A stretch of 64,000 nt of DNA from Piezodorus guildinii (GCA_023052935.1 CM041298.1:17591371-17655370), one strand, 5' to 3'. Shown: positions 1-11,553, numbered from the stretch's first letter. The notes: a model not told the origin generated them from the letters alone. Program-made: numbers and translations.

Positions 1-195
1 TTAAAGAAACCTTATTAAAAATAATGGTTTGACAAGATTATTTATATCCTCTCATCTTGGTGACAGGTTTTGAGTGACGATTCTTCAATAGAAATAATCT
101 GAAAGTGAAGGGTTTGGGAAGCAACAGTTGGACCATTTTTAACGGATAACAAATTTATGTAATTGGCGTAAGTAGTGAAGACTGTACATATTGTA

Positions 196-1118
196 TTGGG
201 TTGTTTCACATGAAATGTACGTTTTTATGGTTTCTGAAATACATAAAGGATTTTGCTGGTCTCTGTTGTTTTCTTCCGAATGTTTACATATTTAAAGTAA
301 ACAGTTACTAATCCACTACCTTTATATTATAAACATTAGCTTCCCAATCAATTACCCACTTTTTAGTATACCTCCAAATATGAACATGGAAACACGCGAT
401 ATTCGAGTAATATGTTTGTACGAGTTTAAACTCGGCCATTCAGCAGCTGACGCCACTAGAAATATTTGCAAGGCGTTTGGGGGAATGGAGTGTTAATGAA
501 CAGACCATTCGCCACTGGTTTGCTAAGTTTTCAGCTGGGGATACCGACTTGGAAAACTTGCCCTGAGGAAGACCTCCGTCCGTAATAGACAACGATGTCC
601 TCAAACATACAGTAGAAGGAAACCCCTACCAAACAGTTAAAGGACTCTCAGCACAACTAAATGCAAGTGCATCTACCGTTTCCAGACATTTAAAGTGTAT
701 TGGGAAATTAAAAAATCTCGATACATGGGTACCTCATGATCTCACTGAGCGGCAGCAATGCCCCATGTTTCAAAACATACCGTGCAAAAATTGAAAGAAC
801 TGGGCTACGAAGTTCTTCCGCACCCACCATATTCTCCCGACTTGTCTCCAACAGATTACCACCTGTTCAGGAATTTAGACAGCTTCGTCAAAAGAAAACT
901 TTTTGAAAATGATGATCAAGTGAAAAGTGCGTTTTCAGATTTTGTTTCACTTCAAAGCTCACAGGTTTTCAGTTCGGGGATAAAACAGTTGGCGTCACGT
1001 TGGGAAAAATGTGTAGAAAAAGAAGGTAAACACTTCGAATAAAATTATCTTGTTTTCATTTCGTATTTTTAATAAAAATCTTTTACCTTGAAAACGGACA
1101 TATCATGTGACAACCCAA
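196..1118 (+). mobile_element. Internally deleted mariner element, copy 1
   Basis: A Tc1/mariner element with terminal inverted repeats starting TTGGGTTGTTTCACATG and ending in the complementary CATGTGACAACCCAA, flanked by a TA duplication (194-195 and 1119-1120). It is about 0.92 kb, shorter than the usual ~1.3 kb. The N-terminal helix-turn-helix half of the transposase is joined directly to the C-terminal third, so the first part of the DDD catalytic core is missing. It faces copy 2 (2463-3333), which lies on the opposite strand 1.3 kb away. Confidence 0.9.
380..1042 (+). pseudogene. Mariner transposase remnant, core deleted
   Basis: The frame opens at ATG 380 and reads MNMETRDIRVICLYEFKLGH, the mariner N-terminal DNA-binding domain. 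It carries a frameshift near 480 (an extra base in a G run before GVNE) and an in-frame TGA near 564 where related copies have an Arg codon. After the DLTERQ motif (about 750) the sequence jumps to the region after the second catalytic Asp (PHVSKHTVQKLKELGYEVL). It then continues through YSPDLSPTDYHLF, which contains the third catalytic Asp, to the stop at 1042. The first catalytic Asp and the HDNARPH box are absent, so no active enzyme can be made from this copy. In the living family the protein cuts and pastes the element at TA sites. Confidence 0.85.
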
Positions 1119-1120
1119 TA

Positions 1121-2116
1121 GTATATGTGAACATTTATAAAATAAATAATGCTACAGATTACTTTTATGAATTAATAAGGAGATTAATCTAGGATGCTTG
1201 AAGAGTTTGAACGGTATTGGCCCGCTTACATATTTAATGATCATTAGGGAAACGGAGAGCGGCTTTTAGCAGTTTAATTCCATTAAGCATTTATAACTTC
1301 CACCGCCCTGAATATTTCAGTCATTCGACAGCCCGGGATAGTACTTAGGCCAAATCAGTGTATATAGTATTTTAGAAATAGAAAATGATATTATTTTACT
1401 TTGTACATCTAGAATGAATGACTTATTTTATCTCTAATACTTATTGCCCAAGATAGTGGCAGATTGGATTATTTCTCAATAAAGCAATATTATTATTATT
1501 ATTAAAAAACTTTAGAGGAATAAATTTTGAAATATCGGGATTTAAGTCCTGCCATACTATTTCAATCAGAATGAAACCTATACCATATTATAGCCCATCC
1601 AACTTTACATCGATATAGTGAGTTGAATTAAAATTGTTTACTCGTTGATTGCTAACAGCAATCATATAAACATACATAAACAATGATAGAACAAGACCAA
1701 ATTTAACTAGGTTTATTGACTGTAGTTCAAACACAAGGACGGTATTAACTATTGTAATATAATGGACTCGAGTCCTATGGAATATAGTTTGGAGTTTCCT
1801 TATCTGCTAAATGTTAGATTAAATGGTTCCAAGTTGGGCCAAGTGCTTAGCTGAGTTACTGGAACCAATGCTTCGGGTTTATCTTACTTCCAGTAACTTC
1901 TTCTACCTCTTTAATGATTTAATTAAAATATTTTTATAAATCAATTAAGTTTTAAAAACGATAATCCTGCATTTCATTATGTTTCCCCATAATCACATAC
2001 ATAAAATATTCTACAAAGGTAATAAGTTAATAAAAAAATAACCCTAAATTCGAAAAATAGATGAAACCATGCTTAAATGTTGGAGTAGGTACACAAAAAA
2101 GAAATATAAGAAAAAT
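1121..2116. other. Gene-free stretch with LINE-like tail and R fragment
   Basis: No gene is seen. A sequence ending in AATAAAGC and (ATT)n at 1480-1505 looks like the 3' end of a retroposed element I cannot name. Positions about 1510-1660 are a degraded plus-strand piece of the R repeat, with recognisable blocks such as AAATATCGGGATTTAAG and ACATCGATATAG. The rest is unassigned AT-rich sequence. Confidence 0.5.
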
Positions 2117-2160
2117 CTAGTGCACGCAACACAAGACTTTCAATTACCTCACATTACCAT
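2117..2160 (+). repeat. R repeat head fragment
   Basis: TCTAGTGCACGCAACACAAG followed by ACTTTCAATTACC matches the 5' head of the R repeat with several substitutions. The body of the element is absent. Confidence 0.6.
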
Positions 2161-2318
2161 ATTTTACAATTTATAGCTATTTTTTCACTCAAATACATAA
2201 TGTATTTAATTAAAGTTGTCAGTTTTTCAATCAATTTCTTAATTCAAAATTCAATTAGGTTTTTCTATCAAGAATTAAATGGTTTTGTTTTAAATCATGG
2301 ATATGTCAACCTATATTC

Positions 2319-2462
2319 GGGGGTCACATGTGGCATAGTGGCTAGAATAAAATTTTTCTATGCCCAAGGTCGCGGGTTCAAACTTGTAGGTGGCTATAGG
2401 ATTTTTGAATGGGGGTACCCGAGCCTGTGGTTTGTCAGGTACTTCCTTAAGATCCTAAACTA
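2319..2462 (+). mobile_element. tRNA-derived SINE (family 2), fragment
   Basis: The start GGGGGTCACATGTGGCATAGTG and the B-box-like GCGGGTTCAAAC (about 2372-2383) match the tRNA-related head of SINE family 2, seen complete at 30887-31158. The body is decayed (GAGCCTGTG and a corrupted AGGTACT are visible) and the element stops where mariner copy 2 begins. The missing 3' half is not found beyond the mariner. Confidence 0.6.
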
Positions 2463-3333
2463 TTGGATGAGTCACATGAAATGTCCGTTTTCAAGATAAA
2501 GGATTTTTATTAAAAATACAATATGAAAAAAAGATAATTTTATTCTAAGTATTTACAAACTTTTTCTACACATTTTTCCCCCCCAACTGTTCGCCACTTT
2601 TGAACTGAAAAACTCTGAGCTTTGAAGTGAACCAAAATCTGAAAACGCACTTTTCACTTGATCATCATTTTCAAAAGTTTTACTTTGGCGAAGTGGTCTA
2701 AATTCGAGAACAGGTGGTAAATCTGTAGGAGACAAGTCGGGAGAATATGGTAGGTGCGGAAGAACTTCGTAGCCCAGTTCATTAAATTTTTGCACGGTAT
2801 GTATTGAAACATGCCGCTCAGTGAGATCATGAGGTACCCATGTATCGAGCTTTTTTATTTTCCCAATACACTTTAAATGTCTGGAACCGGTAGATGCACT
2901 TGCATTTAGTTGTGCTGAGAGTCCTTTAACTGTTTGATAGGGGTTCCCTTCTACAGTATGTTTGAGGACATCGTTGTCTATTACGGACGGTTTTCCAAGT
3001 CGGTATCCCAGCTGCAAACTTGCAAACCAACGGCGAATGGTCCGTTCATAAACACTCCCTTCCCCAAACGCCTTTCAAATATTTCTAGCGGCCTCAGCTG
3101 CTGAATGGCCGAGTTTAAACTCGTACAAAAATATTACTCGGAAATCGCGTATTTCCATGTTCCTAAAATGTGGGTAATTGATTGGGGAGCTAATGTTTAT
3201 AATACAAAGGTAGAGGATTAGTAACTGTTTACTTTAAATATGTAAAAATTCGGAAGAAAACAACAGAGACCTGCAAAATCTTTTATGTATTTCAGAAACT
3301 ATAAAAACGGACATTTCATGTGAAACAACCCAA
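2463..3333 (-). mobile_element. Internally deleted mariner element, copy 2
   Basis: Same family as the element at 196-1118, on the minus strand, with TA duplications at 2461-2462 and 3334-3335. The right inverted repeat ends AAACAACCCAA; the left end is mutated (TTGGATGAGTCACATG). A frame at 3017-2553 reads through the deletion junction. The N-terminal LKHTVEGNPYQTVKGLSAQL block is fused through DLTERHVS to HTVQKFNELGYEVLPHLPYS, so the catalytic core with the first two Asp residues is missing. This copy has lost about 13 more bases at the junction than copies 1 and 3. The start of the protein (about 3160) lies in another frame. Confidence 0.88.
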
Positions 3334-3335
3334 TA

Positions 3336-3663
3336 GGTTAGAAAGTTTTACATAATTAGAAGCCAATTATTAGATTGTTTGCGACATATTGCTACAAGAA
3401 TGGAGGACAATGCTGGCAATCGGGCAGTACCAGGGACCTGTTGGCACAAGTGAGAAGGGTCGGCCGCTCAGGCCTGATAGCCGATCTAGTTCCCCGCGGA
3501 AGGATTTATGTTGAGACTATTCCCCACTAAATTAGGCCCTTGACGTATAAAACAGCGATAACTCCTGGTGGAGACCGTTTTTATCGTTCCCCAGTGCTAA
3601 GTTCTTCCTACCTCTCCCTCCGCCTCTTCCGCGTTTCCTTGACTTCTTAGCGATTTTTTAGAT
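3336..3663. other. Gene-free stretch
   Basis: A moderately GC-rich block (3400-3640) with no recognisable coding or RNA feature. It precedes the tandem duplication. Confidence 0.4.
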
Positions 3664-3966
3664 ATATTGCCCTCGTACATTGTTTTAGAATTCTCCTCGA
3701 TAAAATAATTCTACAAAAAAAAAAAAAAAAAAAATGTCGACGTACGTGTTTTAAACTCTAAGCGTGCTAAGAAAGAAAAAAAAAACTTTATAATTTTTTT
3801 AAACAATTTTTACATGTTGTAATAAAATGCTAACCGGTAATATCACACAACTTTCACGAACCTTCCTTCTTGAAATCTTAATCTTAAATAAAATTGTTTC
3901 GATGGAATTTTTTTTTATTTACCTATACATTACATAGTGGATATAATTAGTTGACCGTTGAGAATT

Positions 3967-4872
3967 ATTGAAGGAATTAGTCCGGGTGGCGGTCATTAAA
4001 TGAAACAACTGAATAGTTTCAACTATTTTATTGTTTGCCAACGTTTCGACCCCCATTGTGGGTCATCATCAGGGCTAAAAAGATACAAAAAAGATACATT
4101 TACAATAAGATTAAAAATACAATTCTTAAAAAAAATAACTATTGTGTATTTATTGGTTTATTTTTTACTTATTTATGTATACATTTATTTTATATGTGTA
4201 TCTATTTCATTTGTTTCTGCACCTAGTAAATTCTTAATGGTTTTACAATTCAATTTATTCCTATTTGTAATTATTTTACTATTTTGTATCAACTATATGA
4301 TCTGTCAATGATTGTTACTTATTATTATTTTTTCTCATAATATTTTCACTTGGTTAATTTTACTGTCTTAATATATGTACAATAATTATAAAAACGTTGG
4401 TTGGGAGGTAGTCAGTTTTACTACATATAGTTTATACATTATTATTCTTACTATTGTATTATATTGTTTTCACTTCAACAATCTTGTTAAAACATCTTCT
4501 AATACCGTTATGATGTTATTAATATTGTAGGTTTAATCTGAATACTTCCTTTTATGTTAATATTACAATTTTACTCATTGTTGTCAGATCCCGTCTAGAA
4601 ATGTGGTACGTATTTTCCATTTTACCCAACCTTTTGTACGTACTTTCCTATCTACCTGCCTATATTCCTTATTACCAAATTGTACCTAGTTTCCACTCGC
4701 CTACCAGACGGTACGTATCTCCACTGTACTCCATTTTTTTAATGTTTTTTATTTCATGTAATTTTTTTCTTATATATTTGTACATTATCTTTAGTCATTA
4801 TCTGGTCTGTATAGCTCTCATTAGTATACCTTTATCATTGTAATTTAATTAATTGATTTCTTTACACATATA

Positions 4873-4904
<32 letters not shown>

Positions 4905-5095
4905 GTTATAATATTGACATTCTCTAGCGCAATAGTTATTTTTTTAAGAATATTATTTTTAATCTTATTGTAAATGTATCTTTTTAGCCCTGATGATGAC
5001 CCACAATGGGGGTCGAAACGTTGGCAAACAATAAAATAGTTGAAACTATTCAGTTGTTTCATTTAATGACCGCCACCCGGACTAATTCCTTCAAT
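3967..5095. mobile_element. PLE-derived foldback element, copy A
   Basis: Two nearly perfect inverted arms (3967-4144 and 4930-5095) enclose about 0.79 kb of non-coding sequence. Each arm carries the PLE-type end motif: GCCCTGATGATGACCC, a loop, then GGGTCGAAACGTTGGC. It reads on the minus strand in the left arm (about 4026-4077) and on the plus strand in the right arm (about 4988-5027). The left arm has a 12-bp insertion (a repeated GATACAAAAAA) relative to the right. Penelope-like elements are known to carry terminal repeats in direct or inverted orientation and hammerhead motifs. The motif is linked to PLE coding sequence at 32171-33110 in this window. Confidence 0.7.
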
Positions 5096-5358
5096 ATACA
5101 TTACATACATTATACACGTTGTATTACGATTGTGAAAAATTTTCTAATCCTGTTTTATTTGGGAATAAAATGTTTCAAGAACCACGAAATGGTCTATGTT
5201 TGAATTTGGTAAGTCAAGATGGAAAATGATAATTTGTAAAAAACTAAAATTTCATAATTTAGAAGCTGGCTGAAATGTTAAAGGAACTATTTCAACAAAA
5301 TCAGCAAACTAGAAAATAAACTTTATACCATCCGTTTTGCACATTTTTACAATTTTTT

Positions 5359-5596
5359 ATTAACACTTAAATGAGCACACCTTAAATTCCTTTTGTCAAT
5401 CAATTACTTTATTTCATAACCGTTCACATCTATCAACGTTTCGGGGCTGTTTCCCCATTTTCAAGACTTATTTTTTTTAAAAACACTTTTTCACATATAA
5501 CCCATCACTTCACTTCTTAGCTTACTGCTATTCGTCCTCTTGGGTGTTCATTGGCTTACTGTTAAGAAAATAAGGTGTGCTCATTTGAGTTTTAAT
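5359..5596. mobile_element. Small inverted-repeat element with PLE-like motif (unit A)
   Basis: 26-bp arms ATTAACACTTAAATGAGCAC... (5359-5384) and its near complement (5571-5596) flank about 190 bp. On the minus strand the insert carries CTTGAAAATGGGG, a loop, then CCCCGAAACGTTGA at about 5433-5468, a variant of the hammerhead-like PLE end. The second copy is 7415-7634. Confidence 0.55.
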
Positions 5597-6023
5597 ATTT
5601 AGAAAAACATCCAGAAAAATTAAAAAAGAAAAGAAACCACTTTTTAATATTATTTGAACATAAGTCTTTAGATATAGTATGGGCTGTTTCCCATTTTCAA
5701 GACTTATTTTTTTAAAAACACTTTTCATATTGCCCTCGTACATTGTTTTAGAATTCTCCTCGATAAAATAATTCTACAAAAAAAAAAAAAAAAAAGTACG
5801 TGTTTTAAACTCTAAGCGTGCTAAGAAAGAAAAAAAAAATTATAATTTTTTTAAACAAATTTTACATGTTGTAATGTAATAAAATGCTAACCGGTAATAT
5901 CACACAACTTTCACGAACCTTCCTTCTTGAAATCTTAATCTTAAATAAAATTGTTTCGATGGAATTTTTTTTTATTTACCTATACATTACATAGTGGATA
6001 TAATTAGTTGACCGTTGAGAATT

Positions 6024-7160
6024 ATTGAAGGAATTAGTCCGGGTGGCGGTCATTAAATGAAACAACTGAATAGTTTCAACTATTTTATTGTTTGCCAACG
6101 TTTCGACCCCCATTGTGGGTCATCATCAGGGCTAAAAAGATACAAAAAAGATACATTTACAATAAGATTAAAAATACTATTCTTAAAAAAATAACTATTG
6201 TGTATTTATTGGTTTATTTTTTACTTATTTATGTATACATTTATTTTATATATGTATCTATTTCATTTGTTTCTGCACCTAGTAAATTCTTAATGGTTTT
6301 ACAATTCAATTTATTCCTATTTGTAATTATTTTACTATTTTGTATCAACTATATGATCTGTCAATGATTGTTACTTATTATTATTTTTTCTCATAATATT
6401 TTCACTTGGTTAATTTTACTGTCTTAATATATGTACAATAATTATAAAAACGTTGGTTGGGAGGTAGTCAGTTTTACTACATATAGTTTATACATTATTA
6501 TTCTTACTATTGTATTATATTGTTTTCACTTCAACAATCTTGTTAAAACATGTTCTAATACCGTTATGATGTTATTACTATTGTAGGTTTAATCTGAATA
6601 CTTCCTTTTATGTTAATATTACAATTTTACTCATTGTTGTCAGATCCCGTCTAGAAATGCGGTACGTATTTCCATTTTACCCAACCTTTTGTACGTACTT
6701 TCCTATCTACCTGCCTATATTCCTTATTACCAAATTGTACCTAGTTTCCACTCGCCTACCAGACGGTACGTATCTCCACTGTACTCCATTTTTTTAATGT
6801 TTTTTATTTCATGTAATTTTTTTCTTATATATTTGTACATTATCTTTAGTCATTATCTGGTCTGTATAGCTCTCATTAGTATACCTTTATCATTGTAATT
6901 TAATTAATTGATTTCTTTACACATCTAGTTTTTTTTTTTTTTTTTTTTTTTTTTTAATGTTATAATATTGACATTCTCTAGCGCAATAGTTATTTTTTTA
7001 AGAATATTATTTTTAATCTTATTGTAAATGTATCTTTTTTGTATCTTTTTAGCCCTGATGATGACCCACAATGGGGGTCAAAAGGTTTGCAAACAATAAA
7101 ATAGTTGAAACTATTCAGTTGTTTCATTTAATGACCGCCACCCGGACTAATTCCTTCAAT
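6024..7160. mobile_element. PLE-derived foldback element, copy B
   Basis: Same structure as 3967-5095, with arms 6024-6200 and 6984-7160. In the right arm the motif is damaged: GGGGGTCAAAAGGTTTGC replaces GGGGGTCGAAACGTTGGC, while the left arm keeps the intact form. The 12-bp repeat difference between the arms seen in copy A is absent here (the right arm has both GTATC repeats). Confidence 0.7.
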
Positions 7161-7414
7161 GTACATTATACACGTTGTATTACAATTGTGAAAATTTTTC
7201 TAATCCTGTTTTATTTGGAAATAAAATGTTTCAAGAACCACGAAATGGTCTATGTTTGAATTTGGTAAGTCAAGATGGAAAATGATAATTTGTAAAAAAC
7301 TGAAATTTCATAATTTAGAAGCTGGCTGAAATGTTAAAGGAACTATTTCAACAAAATCAGCAAACTAGAAAATAAACTTTATACCATCCGTTTTGCACAT
7401 TTTTACTATTTTTT

Positions 7415-7634
7415 ATTAACACTTAAATGAGCACACCTTAACTTCCTTTTCCCAATCAATTAGTTTATTTCATTCATCTATTACATCTATTAACGTTTCG
7501 GGGCTGTTTCCCCATTTTCAAGACTTATTTTTTTAAAAACACTTTTTCACATATAACTTATCACTTCACTTCATAGCTTACTGCTTCATTGGCTTACTGT
7601 TAAGAAAATAAGGTGTGCTCATTTGAGTGTTAAT
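7415..7634. mobile_element. Small inverted-repeat element with PLE-like motif (unit B)
   Basis: Counterpart of 5359-5596 with 26-bp inverted arms at 7415-7440 and 7609-7634. It has lost about 18 bp next to CTTACTGCT compared with unit A. Confidence 0.55.
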
Positions 7635-7717
7635 ATTTCGAAAAACTTCCAGAAAAATAAAAAAGAAAAGAAAATAATTTTTAATATTATTTGAACATAA
7701 GTCTTTAGATATAGTAT

Positions 7718-8507
7718 AATATACCGTTGGAAAGCTAAAGACTTTAGAAAAAATATTATCTAATATAAAATTGTGAAAGTTGATATAGTTATAATTATAA
7801 CTAAATAAAATTATAATATAGAATTATAACTATAATTATATATATAATTATAATTATATAATATACAATTATAACTAGAAAAAGTGAAATCCAGGAAGAA
7901 ATAAATTCCCGGTTAAAGGTGGGAAATGCGTGTTATTATTCAGTTGCCAAGTTACTTAGTTCGCAGCTTCTATCTAAAAACTTAAAGGTTAGAATTTATA
8001 AAACTACTATTCTTCCGACGGTTCTTTACGAATGTGAAACGTGGCCGCTTACTTTGAAGGATGAACAACGGCTTAAGGTTTTCGGAAATAAGGTATTGCA
8101 TAAAATATTTGGTCTGAAGAGAGATGAGGCCACTGGGGAGTTTAGAAGGTTGCACAACGCAGAATTGCGGCCTTGTATCATGTGAATATAATTGAGCTGA
8201 TTGCACCGCGGAGACTCAAATGGGCGAGTAAAGTTGTTAGGCTCGATGACGAGCGGATTCCGAGAAAGTTGGTATTTGCTGATCCGACTGGTACCCGGGT
8301 ATGAACATTGGACGAGTCTGTGTAGGGGGAATTTGATGGTATCGGCATCGAACCTTCGGGTTCGCTAAGCCTATTATTATTATTATTAAATTTGATATAG
8401 AGTGATGAACAGCCGCTAAAACTAACTGATTGTAGATAATAAAATGATGGATTATTTATTAAAACACATGTTTATATCGAAACTCCACATAATTCTTTAA
8501 CGTTTTT
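7718..8507 (-). repeat. R repeat (minus), split by an RTE insertion
   Basis: ATACCGTTGGAAAGCTAAAG onward at about 7720 and the continuation AGTGATGAACAGCCGCTAAA at 8401 are the minus-strand R body. They are separated by AT-rich sequence and an RTE fragment, with TTGATATAG at both borders (7780-7788 and 8392-8400). Confidence 0.7.
7874..8391 (+). mobile_element. RTE-like LINE 3' end, 5'-truncated
   Basis: It encodes the C-terminus of an RTE-type polyprotein, the region after the reverse transcriptase. MGNACYYSVAKLLSSQLLSK opens a frame at 7919, followed by CETWPLTLKDEQRLKVF and KIFGLKRDEATGEFRRLHNA. The equivalent in the longer copy is about 50130-50400. A deletion (CCGACTGGTACCCGGG/TATGAACATTGG) removes the GRRPKGRPKRRWEDC block. 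The 3' end is the family signature CTTCGGGTTCGCTAAGCC followed by (ATT)n, the microsatellite tail typical of RTE elements. The 5' flank is an AT-rich expansion (7789-7873). Confidence 0.8.
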
Positions 8508-8636
8508 GCTTTCACTTAACTATATATGAAATATATAGTAAAGGAAAGTATTGAAATCTTGAAAATTTTCGAATTTGAGTTTTCGTAAATACAAGTTTTA
8601 GGGTCCCTTGAGTCCAAATGACCGAGTCCCGCAAAA

Positions 8637-8677
<41 letters not shown>

Positions 8678-9333
8678 CGTGGTAACTCCAGCGCGGAAAC
8701 GAAAAGTCCTACGAATCTGAAATTTCATATTTGAGACAATTATACGTCTGAGATGTTACAAAAACTTTTTCATCGAAATCAGCTACCAGAAGAGCCACTT
8801 TATACGATTCATTTTTCACCGTTATACGATTTTCTCTAAAACGGTGCAAACGATTTTGATTATACCTTTACGACATCGATGTAAAACTTAATGGACTTTA
8901 ACATCATGTAGGTTTCATTCTGATTAAAATGGTCTGGCAGGGCTTAAATTCCGATATTTTAAATTTTCTTTCTTTAAAGTACCTTTAATTTTATTTATTC
9001 CATAAAAATAACTATATTATCTTGTTACCACTGATCAAAAACAGGTAAATGTATAAATTAAATGAATTCGATACCCAACTGAAGGAGAAAACAGAAAAAT
9101 ATTTTTTTAATGCAATTTTTCGTATTTGAACATCCGAACAGTAATATGCATGTATAATATACCGTTGGAAAGCTAAAGATTTAGAAAAAAATGTTATCTA
9201 ATAGACGAAATTGTAAAAGTTTACGGAGAGTGATAAAAAACTGATGAAACTAACTGATTGTTGTTGATAATAATATAATAGATTTTTTAATAAAACACAT
9301 GTTTCTATAGAAATTAAATTTCATTAATTCTTT

Positions 9334-9368
<35 letters not shown>

Positions 9369-9672
9369 TAGCACTACAACCCATGAGGGGTCTTGGGCTC
9401 AGTACATATAGAGATTCGTACTGTTTCTAGGCCAACGGCAGTGCAATGAGGTGATTCGGCTTAATCACGCTCAGCCGCCAGGTTTTTCCCCAATTAATTT
9501 GGGTACCCTGGTACTCTAGGGTCGTCCCCGACTGATCATTATAGTTCTTTTAATAATTCTTTAATAGTTCCACTAATTTTTATCTCTAACTGTATTTGAA
9601 AATTCTTTTATCGATTTTTAAAACGGAGGTAAATGAAAGTCGTGAGTTACCCACCGCACCAGATTTTTCAAC
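8508..9672 (-). repeat. R repeat (minus), near full length, with SINE insertion
   Basis: It runs from the tail hairpin region (CTTAACTATATATGAAATATATAG, 8515 on) to the head ending near 9672 (complement of ATCTGGTGCGG). A (GT)17 microsatellite lies at 8638-8672. SINE family 1 interrupts it at 9337-9553. The reading frame across the GT run encodes only HTHTHT low complexity. Confidence 0.75.
9337..9553 (-). mobile_element. SINE family 1, inserted in R
   Basis: A retroposed unit of 217 bp flanked by the perfect 12-bp duplication TAATTCTTTAAT (9325-9336 and 9554-9565). On the plus strand a run of A precedes CCTGTAGCACTACAACCC. The longer copy at 38829-39142 shows that this family has a tRNA-derived head on the minus strand, so here the head is truncated and the tail is a poly(T) run. 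Confidence 0.8.
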
Positions 9673-9676
9673 TTTA

Positions 9677-9745
9677 TTACAAAATTTTTCGATTGATTTA
9701 AACAACGAGGGTAAGTGAAAGTCGTACGGTGCGCGCACAGATTTT
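9677..9745 (-). repeat. Second R head in tandem
   Basis: The complement reads TCTGTGCGCGCAC, then ACTTTCACTTACCC, then a short stretch before the next R head at about 9672. Two R heads therefore stand in the same orientation about 75 bp apart, as at 29617-29706. Confidence 0.6.
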
Positions 9746-10220
9746 TTTTTTCAATTTTTCTTTATTTTTTTCGAGCATTGACACCGGCTCAATAAAATTT
9801 TTAGGTACACTCGAAATTCATTTCTAACTCCCAGTTGGGAAATAATTCCTTTTATTTTAGTAATTAAGTGGAAAGATGAATGCCGAAGGCTAAAAGCACG
9901 GTGGTAATGTTGAAAATGTCAAGTGTTCTGCCCGACGGATTCCAAGCAGGTCTCCCTTTTACCGAGGACAGAAAATAATTATGATCAACTCAGACTTGTT
10001 CATTCCGGAAAATGTTGCTCGCCGCAGAGAGAAGGGCTGGAAGATGCGAAGGTTTTAGCGCGGGGTGGCAGCCAGGAAAACTTTCTTACACATAAATCAC
10101 TCAGCTCTAAAATGAATTTGCCACAGCTGAGACCTGCCTAAAAACCTGTCTAAATAACATAATGGTAGGCAGAACAGTATCTTTATTCACATCTAAAACT
10201 ATTAAAAAAAAAAAAAAAAA
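9746..10220. other. Gene-free stretch
   Basis: The 72-codon frame at 9923-10141 has no recognisable similarity. The segment ends in AAAACTATT plus a run of 18 A (10203-10220), so it may be the 3' end of an unidentified retroposed sequence. Confidence 0.35.
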
Positions 10221-11553
10221 AGGTGCGCGCAACACAAGACTTTCAGTTACCTCGATTATTATTATTTTTTTTTTTTATATATATTTATTGGTATTTACAA
10301 CTGTATAATAGAATACAATAAATGTGATACAAGATATGTCGACATGATTCATATGTAGGGATACTACCCATTGGCAGCTCTCCAAAGACTATGTTAAACT
10401 AGAAGGTCTCAGGGCAGTGTTCTTTTCAGACGCCACGGAGGATTATCAGGGAATGTAGAGGAAGCAAGGATTGAAACTAGTGGGTTAGAGTGGGAATGGA
10501 GTTTGTCATGAAAGGAGTGGTACCTGGTTCGGGCCAAGTCAGCAACAAAGGGAATATTAAGGTCTTTATGGATGAGTTTATTTGTGACAAAATAAGGAGC
10601 ATTGAGGATTTTTCGAAGGATTTTGTATTGTAAGGATTGGAGACGAGATGAATTTGATGGTTTAGTAGAGCCCCAAATCTCTACTCCGTAAGTCCATATT
10701 GGTCTTATGATGGTCAAGTAGATAAGTCTTTTGTACTTAAGTGGAAGGTTTGAGCGTTTATCCAGCAAGTGTTGAAGTAATCGAAAACGTCGAGCAGTTT
10801 CTTGTCTTTTCAGTCTTGTATGAGGGTTCTAAGTGAGACGTTTGTCCAGGTGCAGTCGATTATTAAAAGCAATTTAAAAAAATTCAATCTGAAAAATATT
10901 TTAAGTCGATTTTAATAAAACGTGTATTCATTTTCGTTGGAAACATATGATTAAGATTAAATAATATAACTGTTTTTAATTTTTTATTAGTAATAAGTTT
11001 ATTCCCCATTATTCACTTTATATTACCTCTTACAACTTTTTATATCAGATAATAATTTTTTCTAAAATCTTTCTCTTTCCAACGGTCTATATTACAGTTC
11101 TATAAAAAAATCATAAAAAATAGTTTTGCTCGTTTATCCTTAAGTTGGTCATCGAATTCGCCCAACTTGCATATTTAGCTGTTAATTATCAATTCTAACA
11201 AGATGATGTTCTTAACTTTTTGAAATCTACAAAATTAAGAGTACTTTAGAGGAAGAAACTTTAAAATATCGGCATTTTATATAAGCCCTGTCAGATTATT
11301 TCAATCAGAATACAACCTACATGATATCAAAGCCCATTAACTTTTACATCGATATAATGAGTTTAATCAAAATCGTAAAAAGGTGCAAAATACATGGTAT
11401 AGAGTGGCTCTTCCGGTATGTTTATGGAAAATTTTATGTGATGTCCCAGATAATATACTCGTCTATAATATGAAATTTTCATTTTGTACGATTTCTCATT
11501 TTTGAGCTAGACTTACTATATATGCGCAAACCGACCTTTTTACGGTACTTTTA
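10221..11553 (+). repeat. R repeat (plus), split by a jockey insertion
   Basis: The head GGTGCGCGCAACACAAG (10222) continues after the jockey insertion with ATTAAAAGCAATTTAAAAAA (10863) and runs through the body to GACCTTTTTACGG at about 11551. The 10-bp duplication TCGATTATTA (10252-10261 and 10856-10865) proves that the two parts were one element. Confidence 0.8.
10262..10855 (-). mobile_element. Jockey-like LINE 3' end, 5'-truncated
   Basis: The minus-strand frame 10768-10409 encodes the C-terminal domain after the reverse transcriptase of a jockey-clade LINE: LTIIRPIWTYGVEIWGSTKP, then KILRKILNAPYFVTNKLIHK and ADLARTRYHSFHDKLHSHSN. The 3' UTR ends in AATAAA-like sequence and poly(A) at the left border. 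The insertion has a 10-bp TSD (TCGATTATTA). At least ten pieces of this family lie in the window (16995, 22540, 24100, 25270, 37000, 39225, 48004, 52420, 54100, 58290). Confidence 0.85.

Larger units (their letters stand above)
3664..5680. repeat. Tandem duplication, unit A (~2.0 kb)
   Basis: The sequence starting ATATTGCCCTCGTACATTG at 3664 and ending TTTAGATATAGTAT at 5680 recurs almost unchanged at 5727-7717. Each unit contains, in order, a poly(A) run, a PLE-type foldback, a long poly(T) run, a small minus-strand R fragment (5220-5345 here) and a small inverted-repeat element (5359-5596). No coding sequence is present; the short reading frames are accidents of AT-rich sequence. Confidence 0.9.
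5727..7717. repeat. Tandem duplication, unit B (~2.0 kb)
   Basis: Second copy of unit 3664-5680, offset by about 2.06 kb at its start and 2.04 kb at its end. Differences are small indels in homopolymers and scattered substitutions. The 46 bases between the units (5681-5726) are a third partial copy of an internal segment, GGGCTGTTTCCCATTTTCAA onward, also seen at about 5446-5494. Confidence 0.9.

Noticed and set aside
4000..4311. A hydrophobic membrane-like small protein
   Set aside because: The frame lies in the inverted arm and AT-rich interior of a foldback, and changes between the two duplicated units.
8516..8728. A protein with HTHTHT repeats
   Set aside because: It is the translation of the (GT)n microsatellite inside R; the same happens at 57170-57424.
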